A DNA stretch of 64,000 bases from Novosphingobium guangzhouense (GCF_002896965.1 NZ_LYMM01000095.1:1-64000), one strand, 5' to 3'; numbered from the stretch's first letter, positions 42,746-52,766 are shown. Program-made: numbers and translations. The notes: generated from the letters alone by a model not told the origin.

Positions 42746-44719
42746 ATGACAAAGGACTTGCGGGTGGATCACTTGGTTTCGCGATTGCTCGGCGGTGCAG
42801 CGCTGATCGGTGCGTTGGCCAGCGGCCCCGCCTTCGGCCAAAGCGCACCTGTCGTTTCGCGTCCCGTGGTCCAGGCCATTCCCGGTGCGGATAACAAGAA
42901 GCTCAGCATGGCATTGGCGCGGCTTGGCCGCGACGCGCGTGATGTGCCCGCGCTGATCGATGCGGGCGACGCTGCCCGTGCCTTGCAGGATTATGCTGCG
43001 GCGATCGGTTTTTACCGACGCGCGGATGAAGTCAGTCCCGGCAACCCCGGCGTTCAGGCGGGCTTGGGCAGTGCGTTCGTCCATAATGGCGATCCGGTCA
43101 GCGCCATTCCCTGTTTCGATGCGGCTGAAAAGGCAGGGGCGGCGCCCTCGGCGATATCTGCCGACCGGGGGCTCGCTTACGATCTCGTCGGTGATAACGC
43201 GCTGGCTCAGCGTTACTATGCGGCCGCGATGGCGACGGCTTCGGGGGACAAGGCGGACGAATTGCGCAATCGGCTGGCGGTGAGCCAGGCGATCGGGGGC
43301 GACCTTGATGCCGCTTACGCAACGCTGCTGCCGTTGCTGAACAAACAGGACAAGCCCGGTTGGCGCACGCGGGCCTTCACGCTGGCCATCGCGGGGGACA
43401 CGGATCAGGCGGTCGATGTGGCGGGGAAGATCTTGCCCGGCCAGCTGGCCCAGAACATCGCGCCCTATTTGCGCTACATGCCGCGGCTGACCAAGGCGCA
43501 GCAGTCGGCGGCCGCGAATCTGGGACGCTTTCCAAAGGCGTCCGAAATCGGCCGGGATGACGCGCGTATTGCGGCTTATGCGCCGCCCCGGTCCACGGCC
43601 GCTGGGGCAGGGCTGATTCCCAAGGGTGAGCCGCTTGGCGGAACCAAGCTTGCAAACGCGGGCAAGACCGCGCGTCCACGCGTGGACCGTGCCGGCAGGC
43701 AGCAGGGGGCCGCGCGATCGGGCGCGCAATCGGGCAGCGCGGCCGCTCGGACTGCGGCGCTGGCGTCGGTCGACCCCGATCGCGTTGCTCCCCCCGACCC
43801 GAAGCCCACGATCGAGCGGGATGGTTCGGGTGAACTGCCCCCGATCGGACGCAGCGCGGAAGCGCCAAAGGCTGCTGCAACCGTCGTGCCATCGTCGCCC
43901 ACGCCTGCACGACAGCCGGCTCGTTCTTCCAAGGCACCGCAAGTGGCTGCGGCCAGCGCATCGCCCGTGCGGACAGCGCCGGCGGCGACTTCGCCGTCGG
44001 GACCGGCTGCCAATCCCGGCTTCGATCTGGGCCGTCTGCCTGCAGCGACTTCAGCGGCGAACCCGGCGGCTGCCGAGGCGGCCAAGACCCCTCCGGCTGC
44101 GCCGCAGGTGGCGGCGGCTGCCAGCCCTCCGCCGGTGCCGGGGCCAAGCCAGCTTTCACTTTCGGAGATCTTCGCTGACATCGGTAAGCCGACAGCGGAC
44201 ATCATGCCTGCGTCGGGCGCTGTCGATATCCGCCTGATAACGCCCGCTGCTCCGCCGCCGCCTCCCGCTCCGGCCGTGCAACTGCCGAAGGTTGATGAAG
44301 GCAAGCCGGCAGAGCCCACGGCTGCCGAGCTGAAAGCCGCCAAGGCGAAGGATGCCAGGGCCAAGGCTGCCGCTGCCAAGGCAGCCGAAGCCAAGGCGAA
44401 GGCCGAGGCAGAGGCCAAGGCAAAGGCGAAGAAGCCTTCGCATCCCAGCAGGATCTGGGTTCAGATCGGCGTCGGGCGCGACAAGGGCGCGATCGCCTTC
44501 GACTGGCGGCGCTACACGCGGGAAAATGCTGCGCTGCTCAAGGGATATAGCCCCTATGTCAGTGAAATGGGCCGCACCAACCGCGTGCTGATCGGCCCCT
44601 TCGCGACGCAAAAGGCGGCCAATTCGTTCCTGGCCGATGCCAAGAGGCAGGGGTTCTCGGACGCGTTGCCGTGGACCAGTCCCGCAGGGCAAGTCGTGGA
44701 CCCGCTCTCAGCCAAGTAA
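42746..44719 (+). CDS. TPR-containing SPOR-domain protein
   Basis: A 657-residue exported protein. It has a signal-like N-terminus (LLGGAALIGALASGPAFGQ), tetratricopeptide-type helical repeats to about residue 250, and a long Ala/Pro/Ser-rich linker. An extended Lys/Ala/Glu helix (KAKAEAEAKAKAKK) then leads to a SPOR domain (WVQIGVGRDKGAIAFDW, VLIGPFATQKAANSFLADAK). SPOR domains bind peptidoglycan stripped of stem peptides at septa. Position right after ftsZ fits a role in constriction or daughter-cell separation. Start could also be the GTG at 42764. Confidence 0.85.
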   Translation: MTKDLRVDHLVSRLLGGAALIGALASGPAFGQSAPVVSRPVVQAIPGADNKKLSMALARLGRDARDVPALIDAGDAARALQDYAAAIGFYRRADEVSPGNPGVQAGLGSAFVHNGDPVSAIPCFDAAEKAGAAPSAISADRGLAYDLVGDNALAQRYYAAAMATASGDKADELRNRLAVSQAIGGDLDAAYATLLPLLNKQDKPGWRTRAFTLAIAGDTDQAVDVAGKILPGQLAQNIAPYLRYMPRLTKAQQSAAANLGRFPKASEIGRDDARIAAYAPPRSTAAGAGLIPKGEPLGGTKLANAGKTARPRVDRAGRQQGAARSGAQSGSAAARTAALASVDPDRVAPPDPKPTIERDGSGELPPIGRSAEAPKAAATVVPSSPTPARQPARSSKAPQVAAASASPVRTAPAATSPSGPAANPGFDLGRLPAATSAANPAAAEAAKTPPAAPQVAAAASPPPVPGPSQLSLSEIFADIGKPTADIMPASGAVDIRLITPAAPPPPPAPAVQLPKVDEGKPAEPTAAELKAAKAKDARAKAAAAKAAEAKAKAEAEAKAKAKKPSHPSRIWVQIGVGRDKGAIAFDWRRYTRENAALLKGYSPYVSEMGRTNRVLIGPFATQKAANSFLADAKRQGFSDALPWTSPAGQVVDPLSAK

Positions 44720-44771
44720 TTCTGCGGTTTGCGGGGCTTGCAGCGGTCCTTGTGTTAACGCGCATTCATAT

Positions 44772-44780
44772 TTATCCACA
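44772..44780 (+). promoter_or_regulatory. Perfect DnaA-box 9-mer
   Basis: TTATCCACA, an exact DnaA box, in the 165-nt gap upstream of the YbjN-like gene. A single copy only; no cluster or AT-rich unwinding region, so not an origin. Confidence 0.35.
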
Positions 44781-44884
44781 CGCTGTAAACAGGCTTGTGC
44801 AGTTATGCGCAGGCGATGAGGGCAGGTGGATTGTGCTTGCCCACCCGCAGGCAGCATCCATGCACCCGTATTCGCGGAGGGCTG

Positions 44885-45403
44885 ATGTCGCAGATTATGA
44901 GGACGGTTCAGGACGATATCGACCGGGACGACGAGGCGGCCCCTGTGGAGATGCTTGCGTCGCTGTTCGAGGCGCGTGACTGGCCTTTCGAATATGCCGG
45001 CGAAGATGAAATCTCGGCCGAGATCAAGGGCGCCTGGGCTACGTATCAGTTGCAGGCGATCTGGCGTCGGGAGGATCGGGTCCTCCAGCTGCTGTGCCTG
45101 CCCGATATCCGCGTAGCCGACGCCAAGCGCTCCGCCGTGTTCGAGGCGCTGGCCCTCATAAACGAGCAAGTCTGGCTGGGTCACTTCGACATGTGGTCGA
45201 ACGGCGGTGTAGTACTTTATCGCCACGGGCTGATGCTTGGCCCCGACGGGCTGCTGGGGCCGGGGCAGGCGCAGATGGTGGTCGAAGCCGCCGTTGAGGA
45301 ATGCGATCGCTTCTACCCGGTGTTCCAGTTCATCCTGTGGGGCGACAAGAGCCCGACCGAGGCGCTTGCCGCCGCGTTGGTGGATGCGGCCGGGGAAGCC
45401 TGA
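44885..45403 (+). CDS. YbjN domain-containing protein
   Basis: A 172-residue cytoplasmic protein with the YbjN fold, seen in WPFEYAGEDEISAEIKGAW, YQLQAIWRREDRVLQLLCLPD and NEQVWLGHFDMWSNGGVVLYRHGLML. YbjN-family proteins are sensory or chaperone-like proteins of uncertain function. Start MSQIMRTVQDD has GGAGG 4 nt upstream. The next gene, proC, starts 101 nt downstream, so they may share a transcript. Confidence 0.85.
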   Translation: MSQIMRTVQDDIDRDDEAAPVEMLASLFEARDWPFEYAGEDEISAEIKGAWATYQLQAIWRREDRVLQLLCLPDIRVADAKRSAVFEALALINEQVWLGHFDMWSNGGVVLYRHGLMLGPDGLLGPGQAQMVVEAAVEECDRFYPVFQFILWGDKSPTEALAAALVDAAGEA

Positions 45404-45504
45404 CGGTTACCTGATCACCGGGCCGGATTACCCCGGTCTGCCTCTTGTCGGTGTCGTTCCGGTCGCCTAAGTCGCGCCCCGACCTGGCATTGAGGGAATT
45501 GCGC

Positions 45505-46314
45505 ATGGACCGGTTTCAGAACATCCTGCTTGTGGGCTGCGGCAACATGGCAGGGGCCATGCTGACCGGGTGGCTGGCGGGCGGTATTCCGGCTTCGCGC
45601 TTCACCGTCGTCGATCCGCATAAGGAAGCCGTTCCGGAAGGCGTCACGCTGCTGTCGGAACTGCCCTCGGAAGGGCGCTTCGATATCGTCATGCTGGGCG
45701 TCAAGCCGCAGGGGCTGGACGCCGTCGCGCCTCTGCTGCAGCCGCTGGTCGGGCGCAGCACGGTGCTGTTTTCCATCCTTGCCGGTGTTGAGTTCGACAG
45801 TCTCTCTGCGCGTTTCCCCGAAGCGGGCGGTGTGGTGCGGATCATGCCCAATCTGGCTGCGGCTATTGGCAAGTCACCGATCGCGCTCGATGCTCGCGGT
45901 CTTGATGAGACTGGCCGGGCCGCTGTTACTGCGCTGATGGCGCCGCTCGGCACGCCGGAGTGGCTCGCCGGTGAGCACTTGTTCGATGCCGTTACCGCGC
46001 TTGCGGGCTGTGGCCCCGCTTTCGTCTATCGCTTCATCGATTCCCTGGCGGCGGGTGCCGTCGCGCTTGGGCTTGACGCGGGGCAGTCGCAGCGTCTCGC
46101 GCTGGCGATGGTCGAGGGTGCGGCCTTGCTGGCGGGCGCATCGGAATTTTCGCCCGGTGAACTGGCCGACAAGGTGGCCAGCCCCGGCGGTTCGACGCGC
46201 GCAGGGATGAATGTGCTGGATGAAGGGGCTGCGCTGGCGGGCGTGGTGGCCGAAGCCATGACCGCCTCGCGCGATCGCAATGCCGAAATGGCGGCTGAGG
46301 CCCGGCGCGGCTGA
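45505..46314 (+). CDS. proC: Pyrroline-5-carboxylate reductase
   Basis: A 269-residue NAD(P)H enzyme for the last step of proline synthesis. The Rossmann loop is ILLVGCGNMAGAMLTGWL, and the C-terminal signature is LADKVASPGGSTRAGMNVLDEG. Start MDRFQN is where the family begins. proB lies about 3.3 kb downstream, so two of the three proline genes share the window. Confidence 0.95.
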   Translation: MDRFQNILLVGCGNMAGAMLTGWLAGGIPASRFTVVDPHKEAVPEGVTLLSELPSEGRFDIVMLGVKPQGLDAVAPLLQPLVGRSTVLFSILAGVEFDSLSARFPEAGGVVRIMPNLAAAIGKSPIALDARGLDETGRAAVTALMAPLGTPEWLAGEHLFDAVTALAGCGPAFVYRFIDSLAAGAVALGLDAGQSQRLALAMVEGAALLAGASEFSPGELADKVASPGGSTRAGMNVLDEGAALAGVVAEAMTASRDRNAEMAAEARRG

Positions 46315-46367
46315 TAGCGCATCTGGCCTGTTTCACACTTTGTCACAAATGACCGGCGCCGGTTCTT

Positions 46368-46397
46368 CTTGAAACTTTTATGGCCCGGCGCGATATT
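46368..46397 (+). promoter_or_regulatory. Sigma-32-like promoter upstream of the Bax-inhibitor-1 family gene
   Basis: CTTGAAAC at 46368-46375 matches the heat-shock -35 element. After 16 nt from the end of CTTGAAA comes CGATATT (46391-46397), compatible with the -10 CCCCATNT (its AT-N-T part). It lies about 50 nt upstream of the start. Single-site resemblance only. Confidence 0.45.
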
Positions 46398-46449
46398 CAC
46401 CCTTGAGCGGGACCGCATTGTGCAGGTCTTTCGCTAAAGGGAGTTTGAA

Positions 46450-47196
46450 ATGGCGAATTGGAACGACCCCCAGCCCCGTCAGGGCTTCGGTGCGTCTCCG
46501 AGCCGTGACGGCAGCGACTTTGGTCGCACCGCCGGCCGGGCCGCATACGATGCGGGTCTGCGTCGGCACATGCTGTCGATCTACAACTACATGGCTTCGG
46601 GCGTACTGCTGTCGGGCATCGTCGCTATGCTCTTTGCGCCTTATGCGATCGCCATGATGCAGTCGCCGATCAAGTGGCTCGTCATGCTGGCGCCGCTGGG
46701 CTTCGTCTTCGCGATCAGCGGCGGCGCAGCGCGCTTCAGCGAAGGTACGCTCAAGGTGCTCTATTGGTCGTTCGCGGCCGTGATGGGCGTGTCGCTGTCG
46801 ACGATCTTCGTGATCTACACCGCAACCTCGATCGCGACCACGTTCTTCGCAACGGCTGCGGCATTCGCAGGTCTGAGCCTGTACGGCTACACCACGAAGA
46901 AGGATCTGTCGGGCTTCGGCACTTTCCTGATCATGGGCGTCGTCGGCATCTTGATCGCATCGCTGGTCAACCTGTTCGTGGGATCGAGCGTTCTGCAGCT
47001 GGCGATCTCGGTGCTGGGCGTGCTGATCTTCGCGGGGCTTACCGCGTATGACACCCAGATGCTCAAGAACCAGTACTACCACCTGCGCGGCACGGATTTC
47101 GTGGGCAAGGCCGTGGTGCTTGGCGCGCTGAGCCTTTATCTGGACTTCATCAACATGTTCCAGTTCCTGCTGAGCTTCCTTGGCCAGAGGGACTGA
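46450..47196 (+). CDS. Bax inhibitor-1/YccA family membrane protein
   Basis: A 248-residue integral membrane protein with about seven helices, beginning after a 30-residue hydrophilic N-terminus. LRRHMLSIYNYMASGVLLSG opens the domain and GLTAYDTQMLKN carries the Asp pair of the pH-sensing di-aspartyl site. E. coli YccA of this family modulates FtsH. AAAGGGAG lies 8 nt before the ATG. A sigma-32-like promoter precedes it, and a strong intrinsic terminator follows. Confidence 0.92.
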   Translation: MANWNDPQPRQGFGASPSRDGSDFGRTAGRAAYDAGLRRHMLSIYNYMASGVLLSGIVAMLFAPYAIAMMQSPIKWLVMLAPLGFVFAISGGAARFSEGTLKVLYWSFAAVMGVSLSTIFVIYTATSIATTFFATAAAFAGLSLYGYTTKKDLSGFGTFLIMGVVGILIASLVNLFVGSSVLQLAISVLGVLIFAGLTAYDTQMLKNQYYHLRGTDFVGKAVVLGALSLYLDFINMFQFLLSFLGQRD

Positions 47197-47289
47197 GCAT
47201 CGCGCGGCTGGGCTGAGATAATCGGAACCAGAATGGGGCTGAATTGCCTTCGGAACGATTAATCCACAGTGCAGTTTCGGATAATCATG

Positions 47290-47326
47290 ATGCCCGGCGC
47301 GTTTTATCGCGCCGGGCATTTTCTTT
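47290..47326 (+). terminator. Intrinsic terminator after the Bax-inhibitor-1 family gene
   Basis: GCCCGGCGCG pairs perfectly with CGCGCCGGGC (10 bp, plus A-T and T-A extensions) around a 6-nt loop, followed by ATTTTCTTT. It is a classic rho-independent terminator. Confidence 0.85.
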
Positions 47327-47393
47327 GAGGCGCGGTGCGGGTAAATCTCTGGCGCCGTGGAATGGAGAACGATCGGTGTTCAAAGGGCTTGAG

Positions 47394-48146
<753 letters not shown>

Positions 48147-48166
48147 ATACGGCGTAAAAGCGGATG

Positions 48167-48202
48167 GGCAGGGCGTGAGAATCTTCGCGCTCTGCCATTT
48201 TT
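48167..48202 (+). terminator. Intrinsic terminator after the lipoprotein gene
   Basis: GGCAGGGCG pairs with CGCTCTGCC (9 bp, one G-U) around a 12-nt loop, followed by ATTTTT. Confidence 0.75.
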
Positions 48203-48280
48203 GCTCTTCCGCGCCGATAGCGCTTTCGCTAAGGGAGCGCTCCCGAGGGCGGAATCGCGTTCGGGGTTTGATACTGGAAC

Positions 48281-48356
<76 letters not shown>

Positions 48357-48396
48357 GTATCGGAAAATTCAGGCATGTCCGGAAGAGCCGGGCATC

Positions 48397-48425
48397 ACCC
48401 GGCCCGAGACACGGCCGGGTTTTTT
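48397..48425 (+). terminator. Intrinsic terminator after tRNA-Ala
   Basis: ACCCGGCC pairs with GGCCGGGT around an 8-nt loop, directly followed by TTTTT. Confidence 0.85.
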
Positions 48426-48524
48426 GTTTATCTGCGGCCAGCGGCGTTCAGCGGAGGGGAGACCTCCGGCGACCGGGACCGGTCGCGAAGGGGCGCTTGA
48501 TCAGCGCTGGAAGCGATAGGACCG

Positions 48525-49580
48525 ATGCATTTTCTCGACCAGGCCAAGATTTATGTTCGTGCAGGCGGCGGTGGCCCCGGTGCGGTCAGTTTCCGACGTG
48601 AAAAGTACGTCGAATATGGCGGCCCCGACGGCGGTAACGGCGGCAAGGGCGGCGACGTCATTTTCGAAGCGGTGGCGGGGCTCAACACCCTGATCGACTT
48701 CCGCTACACCCAGCACTTCAAGGCGCCGCGCGGCGGCCATGGCATGGGCAAGAACCGCAATGGCGCGGCGGGCAAGGACCTTGTCATCAAGGTTCCCGTG
48801 GGCACCCAGATCGTCGACGACGAGGACCGCGAGACGGTTCTGCTCGATTTGACCGAAGCCGGTCAGCGCGTAACCTTCATCGAAGGCGGCATGGGCGGGC
48901 GTGGCAACGCCAGCTACAAGACCAGCACGAACCGCGCGCCGCGTCAGCACCAGCCCGGCATGCCCGCGATCGAGCAGTGGGTCTGGCTGCGGCTCAAGCT
49001 GCTGGCCGACGTCGGCCTTGTCGGCATGCCGAACGCGGGCAAGTCCACCTTCATCAACGCGCTGTCGAACACCAAGGCCAAGGTGGGCGACTACGCCTTC
49101 ACCACGCTGCGTCCGCAGCTGGGCGTCGTGATGCACAAGCACCGCGAGTTCGTGCTGGCCGACATTCCCGGTCTGATCGCGGGCGCTGCGGATGGCGCCG
49201 GCATTGGTGACCGCTTCCTTGGCCATATCGAGCGGTGCCGCGTGCTGGTCCACCTCATCGATATCTCCAATACCGATCCCGTCGAGGCGATGCGGATCGT
49301 GGAGGAAGAGCTTGAGGCCTATGGCGGTGGTCTGGAAGACAAGCCGCGTCTGGTGGCGCTCAACAAGATCGATCTTGTCGACGATGCACTGGCGGAGGAA
49401 TATGCCAGGGAACTGCTCAAGGCCGGTGCGGATGAAGTGTTCCCGATTTCGGGCGCGACCGGCAAGGGCATGTCGAAGCTGCTCGATGCGGTGATCGACT
49501 ATCTGCCCGCGGCCACCGTTACGGAGCGCCCCGAAGGCGAACGTGAAGAGGCCGACGACAAGCCCTGGTCCCCGATCTGA
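48525..49580 (+). CDS. obgE: GTPase ObgE/CgtA
   Basis: A 351-residue ribosome-associated GTPase. The glycine-rich Obg fold (YVRAGGGGPGAVSFRREKYVEYGGPDGG) spans residues 1-158; the G domain has G1 GMPNAGKSTFIN, G3 DIPGLIAGA, G4 NKID and the G5 region FPISGATGKG. It acts in 50S assembly and the stringent response. A C-terminal acidic tail (EGEREEADDKP) is present. The familiar rplU-rpmA neighbours are absent; tRNA-Ala lies upstream. Confidence 0.96.
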   Translation: MHFLDQAKIYVRAGGGGPGAVSFRREKYVEYGGPDGGNGGKGGDVIFEAVAGLNTLIDFRYTQHFKAPRGGHGMGKNRNGAAGKDLVIKVPVGTQIVDDEDRETVLLDLTEAGQRVTFIEGGMGGRGNASYKTSTNRAPRQHQPGMPAIEQWVWLRLKLLADVGLVGMPNAGKSTFINALSNTKAKVGDYAFTTLRPQLGVVMHKHREFVLADIPGLIAGAADGAGIGDRFLGHIERCRVLVHLIDISNTDPVEAMRIVEEELEAYGGGLEDKPRLVALNKIDLVDDALAEEYARELLKAGADEVFPISGATGKGMSKLLDAVIDYLPAATVTERPEGEREEADDKPWSPI

Positions 49581-49655
49581 GGCCGGCTGCATCGGCCTGG
49601 CCGAGCAACCTTGCGCTTTTCACAACTTCGGCTTTCCCCTAGAGGCTGGCTGCAA

Positions 49656-50786
49656 ATGTCCATAGCCCGACTCTCAGACCTCGCCGATCCCGCTCTCGCC
49701 CCGCGCCTCGTCATCAAGGTGGGCTCGGCGTTGCTTGTGGGGCCGGACGGTGTGCGACGCGCGTGGATCACGCAGCTGGTGGCCGAGATCGCACAGGCTC
49801 GCAGCCGGGGGCAGGACGTGATCGTCGTATCCTCGGGCGCGATCGCGCTGGGCGCGGCGACGCTGGGGCTGGAGAAGGGCGGGCGCGGCAGTCTTGCAGA
49901 CGCTCAGGCCAGCGCCGCGGTGGGCCAGATCGCGCTTTCCGGGCTCTGGGCGGAACTGCTGGGCACGCACGGGATCACCGCTGCGCAGATGTTGCTGACG
50001 CTGGAGGATCTGGAAGATCGCCGCCGTTACCTGAACGTCACCGCCACGCTGACGCGGCTTCTCGATGCCGGCGCGGTGCCCGTGATCAACGAGAACGATT
50101 CGGTGGCGACTCAGGAAATCCGCTTTGGCGACAACGATCGCCTGGCCGCGCGCGTTGCGCAGGCCGCTCAGGCGAGCGCGGTGGTGCTGCTTTCGGATAT
50201 CGACGGGCTCTACGACCGGCATCCCAGGCTGCCCGGCGCAAAGATGATTCCGGTGGTAGAGGGCGTGACGGCGGAAGTCCGCGCCATGGCCAGTACGGAT
50301 TCGAACTCCGGCATGGGCTCGGGCGGCATGGTTTCCAAGCTGCAGGCGGCGGAGATCGCGGAACTGGCAGGTATCTGCCTTGTCATCGGCAACGGGCAGC
50401 ATGAACGCCCGGTGGCGCGCATCGTCAATGACGGCATCGGCACCCTGTTCGTACCCCGGCGCAAGGCCGCCGCGCGCAAGGCGTGGCTGGGCGGCCGACT
50501 GCGCCTCAAGGGCGAGATCGTGGTCGATGATGGTGCGGCTGCTGCACTCGGGCGCGGGTCCAGCCTGCTCGCAAAGGGCATCACGGCGGTAGAGGGCGTG
50601 TTTTCGCGGGGCGATCCGGTCGCCATCGTCGATGGAGAGGGTAAAGTGCTGGCCCATGGCTTGTCGGAATACGACGCTGCCGAATGCGCGGCGATCGTCG
50701 GCCTGCATTCCAGCGAGCAGGAGCGGGTACTTGGTTATTCGCCGCGCTCCTCAGTGATCCACCGCGATCAGATGGTGCTCAAGTGA
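49656..50786 (+). CDS. proB: Glutamate 5-kinase
   Basis: A 376-residue enzyme for the first step of proline synthesis. The amino-acid-kinase domain (VIKVGSALLVGPDG, VSSGAIALGAATL, NENDSVATQEIRFGDNDRLAA, GMGSGGMVSKLQAAEIA) covers residues 15-265 and is followed by a C-terminal PUA domain. Start MSIARLSDL is used because AGAGG precedes it. It overlaps the next gene by 4 nt. Confidence 0.95.
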   Translation: MSIARLSDLADPALAPRLVIKVGSALLVGPDGVRRAWITQLVAEIAQARSRGQDVIVVSSGAIALGAATLGLEKGGRGSLADAQASAAVGQIALSGLWAELLGTHGITAAQMLLTLEDLEDRRRYLNVTATLTRLLDAGAVPVINENDSVATQEIRFGDNDRLAARVAQAAQASAVVLLSDIDGLYDRHPRLPGAKMIPVVEGVTAEVRAMASTDSNSGMGSGGMVSKLQAAEIAELAGICLVIGNGQHERPVARIVNDGIGTLFVPRRKAAARKAWLGGRLRLKGEIVVDDGAAAALGRGSSLLAKGITAVEGVFSRGDPVAIVDGEGKVLAHGLSEYDAAECAAIVGLHSSEQERVLGYSPRSSVIHRDQMVLK

Positions 50787-51721
50787 ACCGCCGTCGCGCC
50801 CTTGTGGAGCGTCCGGTCATCGCGCTCACCGGCGCTACCGGCTTCGTCGGGCAGGCCGTGCTGGACGCTGCCATCGACGCGGGCTTCGCAGTCCGCGCGC
50901 TGACCCGCCGGAGCCAGCCTGAGCGCGAGCACGTCGACTGGGTCGGCGGCGAACTGGGCGACCCGGCATCGCTGGTCGAACTGGTGCGCGGGACCGAGGC
51001 GGTGATCCACGTCGCCGGCGTGGTCAACGCGCCCGACGCGGCCGGGTTCGAGGCGGGCAACGTCACCGGCACGCTCAATCTGATCGAGGCGACCGTGGGC
51101 GAGGGCGTGCGCCGCTTCGTCCATGTCTCCTCGCTGTCCGCGCGTGAGCCGGAGCTTTCCGCTTATGGCGCGTCCAAGGCGCGGGCCGAGAAGATCGTCA
51201 TGGCCAGTCCGCTCGACTGGACGATCGTGCGTCCGCCCGCGATCTATGGCCCGCGCGACAAGGAGATGTTCGAGCTGTTCCGCGTGGCGCGCTGGGGCTT
51301 CATCCCTATGCCGAAGGAAGGGCGCGCCTCGATGATCCATGTCGAGGATCTGGCGCGGCTGCTGGTCGCGCTGGAGCCGGGCGGGCTGTCGGTAACCGGC
51401 AAGATCTTCGAGCCTGACGACGGCAAGCCGCAGGGCTGGGAGCATTTCGAGCTTGGGCTGGCGATCGGCTGGGCGCTGGGCAGGCGACCGCGCGTGATCG
51501 GGCTGTCCGCGGCCATGCTCCACCGGGCTGCGCGGATGGACGGTTTTTTGCGCGGTGCCCGTGCAAAAATGACGCTCGACCGCGCCGCCTACATCAGCCA
51601 TCCGGACTGGGTGGTCTCTCCCGAGGCCGCACCGCCGGGCAAGCTCTGGCGTCCCCGCATCGAGACGCGCGAAGGGCTGAAGGCCACGGCGCAATGGTAT
51701 CGTGAGCACAAGTGGCTCTGA
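50783..51721 (+). CDS. NAD(P)-binding epimerase/dehydratase-like protein
   Basis: A 312-residue SDR-type protein: ALTGATGFVGQAVLDAAI is the dinucleotide loop, and FVHVSSLSAREPELSAYGASKARAE holds the YxxxK (Tyr-Gly-Ala-Ser-Lys) pair. It is of the atypical NmrA/NDUFA9-like kind, so the reaction cannot be named. Translationally coupled to proB by a GTGA overlap. No signal peptide. Confidence 0.85.
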   Translation: MNRRRALVERPVIALTGATGFVGQAVLDAAIDAGFAVRALTRRSQPEREHVDWVGGELGDPASLVELVRGTEAVIHVAGVVNAPDAAGFEAGNVTGTLNLIEATVGEGVRRFVHVSSLSAREPELSAYGASKARAEKIVMASPLDWTIVRPPAIYGPRDKEMFELFRVARWGFIPMPKEGRASMIHVEDLARLLVALEPGGLSVTGKIFEPDDGKPQGWEHFELGLAIGWALGRRPRVIGLSAAMLHRAARMDGFLRGARAKMTLDRAAYISHPDWVVSPEAAPPGKLWRPRIETREGLKATAQWYREHKWL

Positions 51722-51739
51722 AAAGGTAACGTCCCCCGT

Positions 51740-52714
51740 ATGAACCGCCTGCTTGCCCGCCTCAACATCGATCCGTTCCTGCTCATGCTGGTGAGCACGG
51801 TGGTTTTGGCGACGGTGCTGCCGGCGCAGGGCGTGTGGGCGCGCGTTGCGGGCGGGGTGGCGGATGCGGGCATCGCGCTGCTGTTCTTCCTGCACGGCGC
51901 CAAGCTTTCGCGCGAGGCGATCTTCGATGGCGCGAAAGCGTGGAAGCTGCATCTGACGGTCGGCGCGACCACCTTCGTGCTGTTCCCGATCATTGGCCTT
52001 GGCGTGCGCGCGATCCCCGGTATCGAACCGTCGCTGGCGACCGGCGTGCTGTTCCTGACGCTGCTGCCTTCGACGGTGCAGTCCTCGATCGCGTTCACTG
52101 CGATTGCCGGGGGTAATGTCGCGGCGGCGGTGGTGAGCGCTTCGTTCTCCAACCTTGCCGGCATCTTCATTACCCCGCTGCTGACGGCGCTGTTCATCAC
52201 CGGAGAGAGCCAGGGATTTTCGACCGATCCGATCATCGACATTTCGGTGCAGCTGCTGCTGCCGTTCCTTGCCGGGCATTTCCTGCGGCCATGGATCGGC
52301 GGCTTCGTGACGCGCAACAAGAAGGTACTGGGCTACGTCGATCGCGGCTCGATCCTGCTGGTGGTCTACACCGCGTTCGGCGCGGCGGTGCTGGAAGGCT
52401 TGTGGCACAAGGTCACGGTGGGCGAACTGGTGCTGATCGCCGCGATCTCGCTGGGTGTGCTGGCGGTGGTGATGGTGATTTCCAGCTTCGTGGGCAAAGC
52501 CATGGGCTTTTCGCGTGAAGACCGGATCGTGCTGTTGTTCTGCGGATCGAAGAAGAGCCTTGCCACCGGCGTGCCGCTGGCGGGCGTGCTGTTCCCGGCG
52601 GCGCAGGTGGGCGCGATCATCCTGCCGCTGATGTTCTTCCACCAGATCCAGCTGATGGTCTGCGCGGTGCTGGCGCGCCGCTTTGCGCCGGTCGATCAGA
52701 AGCCGGCAGACTGA
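51740..52714 (+). CDS. Bile acid:sodium symporter (SBF-like) family transporter
   Basis: A 324-residue inner-membrane protein with about ten helices (PF13593-like subfamily). Seen: VADAGIALLFFLHGAKLSREAI, LTLLPSTVQSSIAFTAIAGGN with the characteristic STVQSS motif, LFCGSKKSLATGVPLAG in the second half. The substrate is probably an organic anion moved with sodium, but is not resolved. It follows the SDR-like gene after 18 nt, likely in one operon. Confidence 0.88.
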   Translation: MNRLLARLNIDPFLLMLVSTVVLATVLPAQGVWARVAGGVADAGIALLFFLHGAKLSREAIFDGAKAWKLHLTVGATTFVLFPIIGLGVRAIPGIEPSLATGVLFLTLLPSTVQSSIAFTAIAGGNVAAAVVSASFSNLAGIFITPLLTALFITGESQGFSTDPIIDISVQLLLPFLAGHFLRPWIGGFVTRNKKVLGYVDRGSILLVVYTAFGAAVLEGLWHKVTVGELVLIAAISLGVLAVVMVISSFVGKAMGFSREDRIVLLFCGSKKSLATGVPLAGVLFPAAQVGAIILPLMFFHQIQLMVCAVLARRFAPVDQKPAD

Positions 52715-52750
52715 ATTCGCCGGGGCGATGGTCGGCGCCTCGCAAAGTTA

Positions 52751-52766
52751 GATAGTGCGTACTATC
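52751..52766. promoter_or_regulatory. Dyad operator GATAGT-N4-ACTATC
   Basis: Exact 6-bp inverted arms around GCGT, 23 nt upstream of the DUF1214-like gene start, in an otherwise short AT-richer promoter gap. Typical of a TetR- or MarR-family repressor site; no such regulator gene lies in the window. Confidence 0.55.

Noticed and set aside
44772..44780. Replication origin at the DnaA box
   Set aside because: A single box with no AT-rich unwinding region and no origin-type neighbours.
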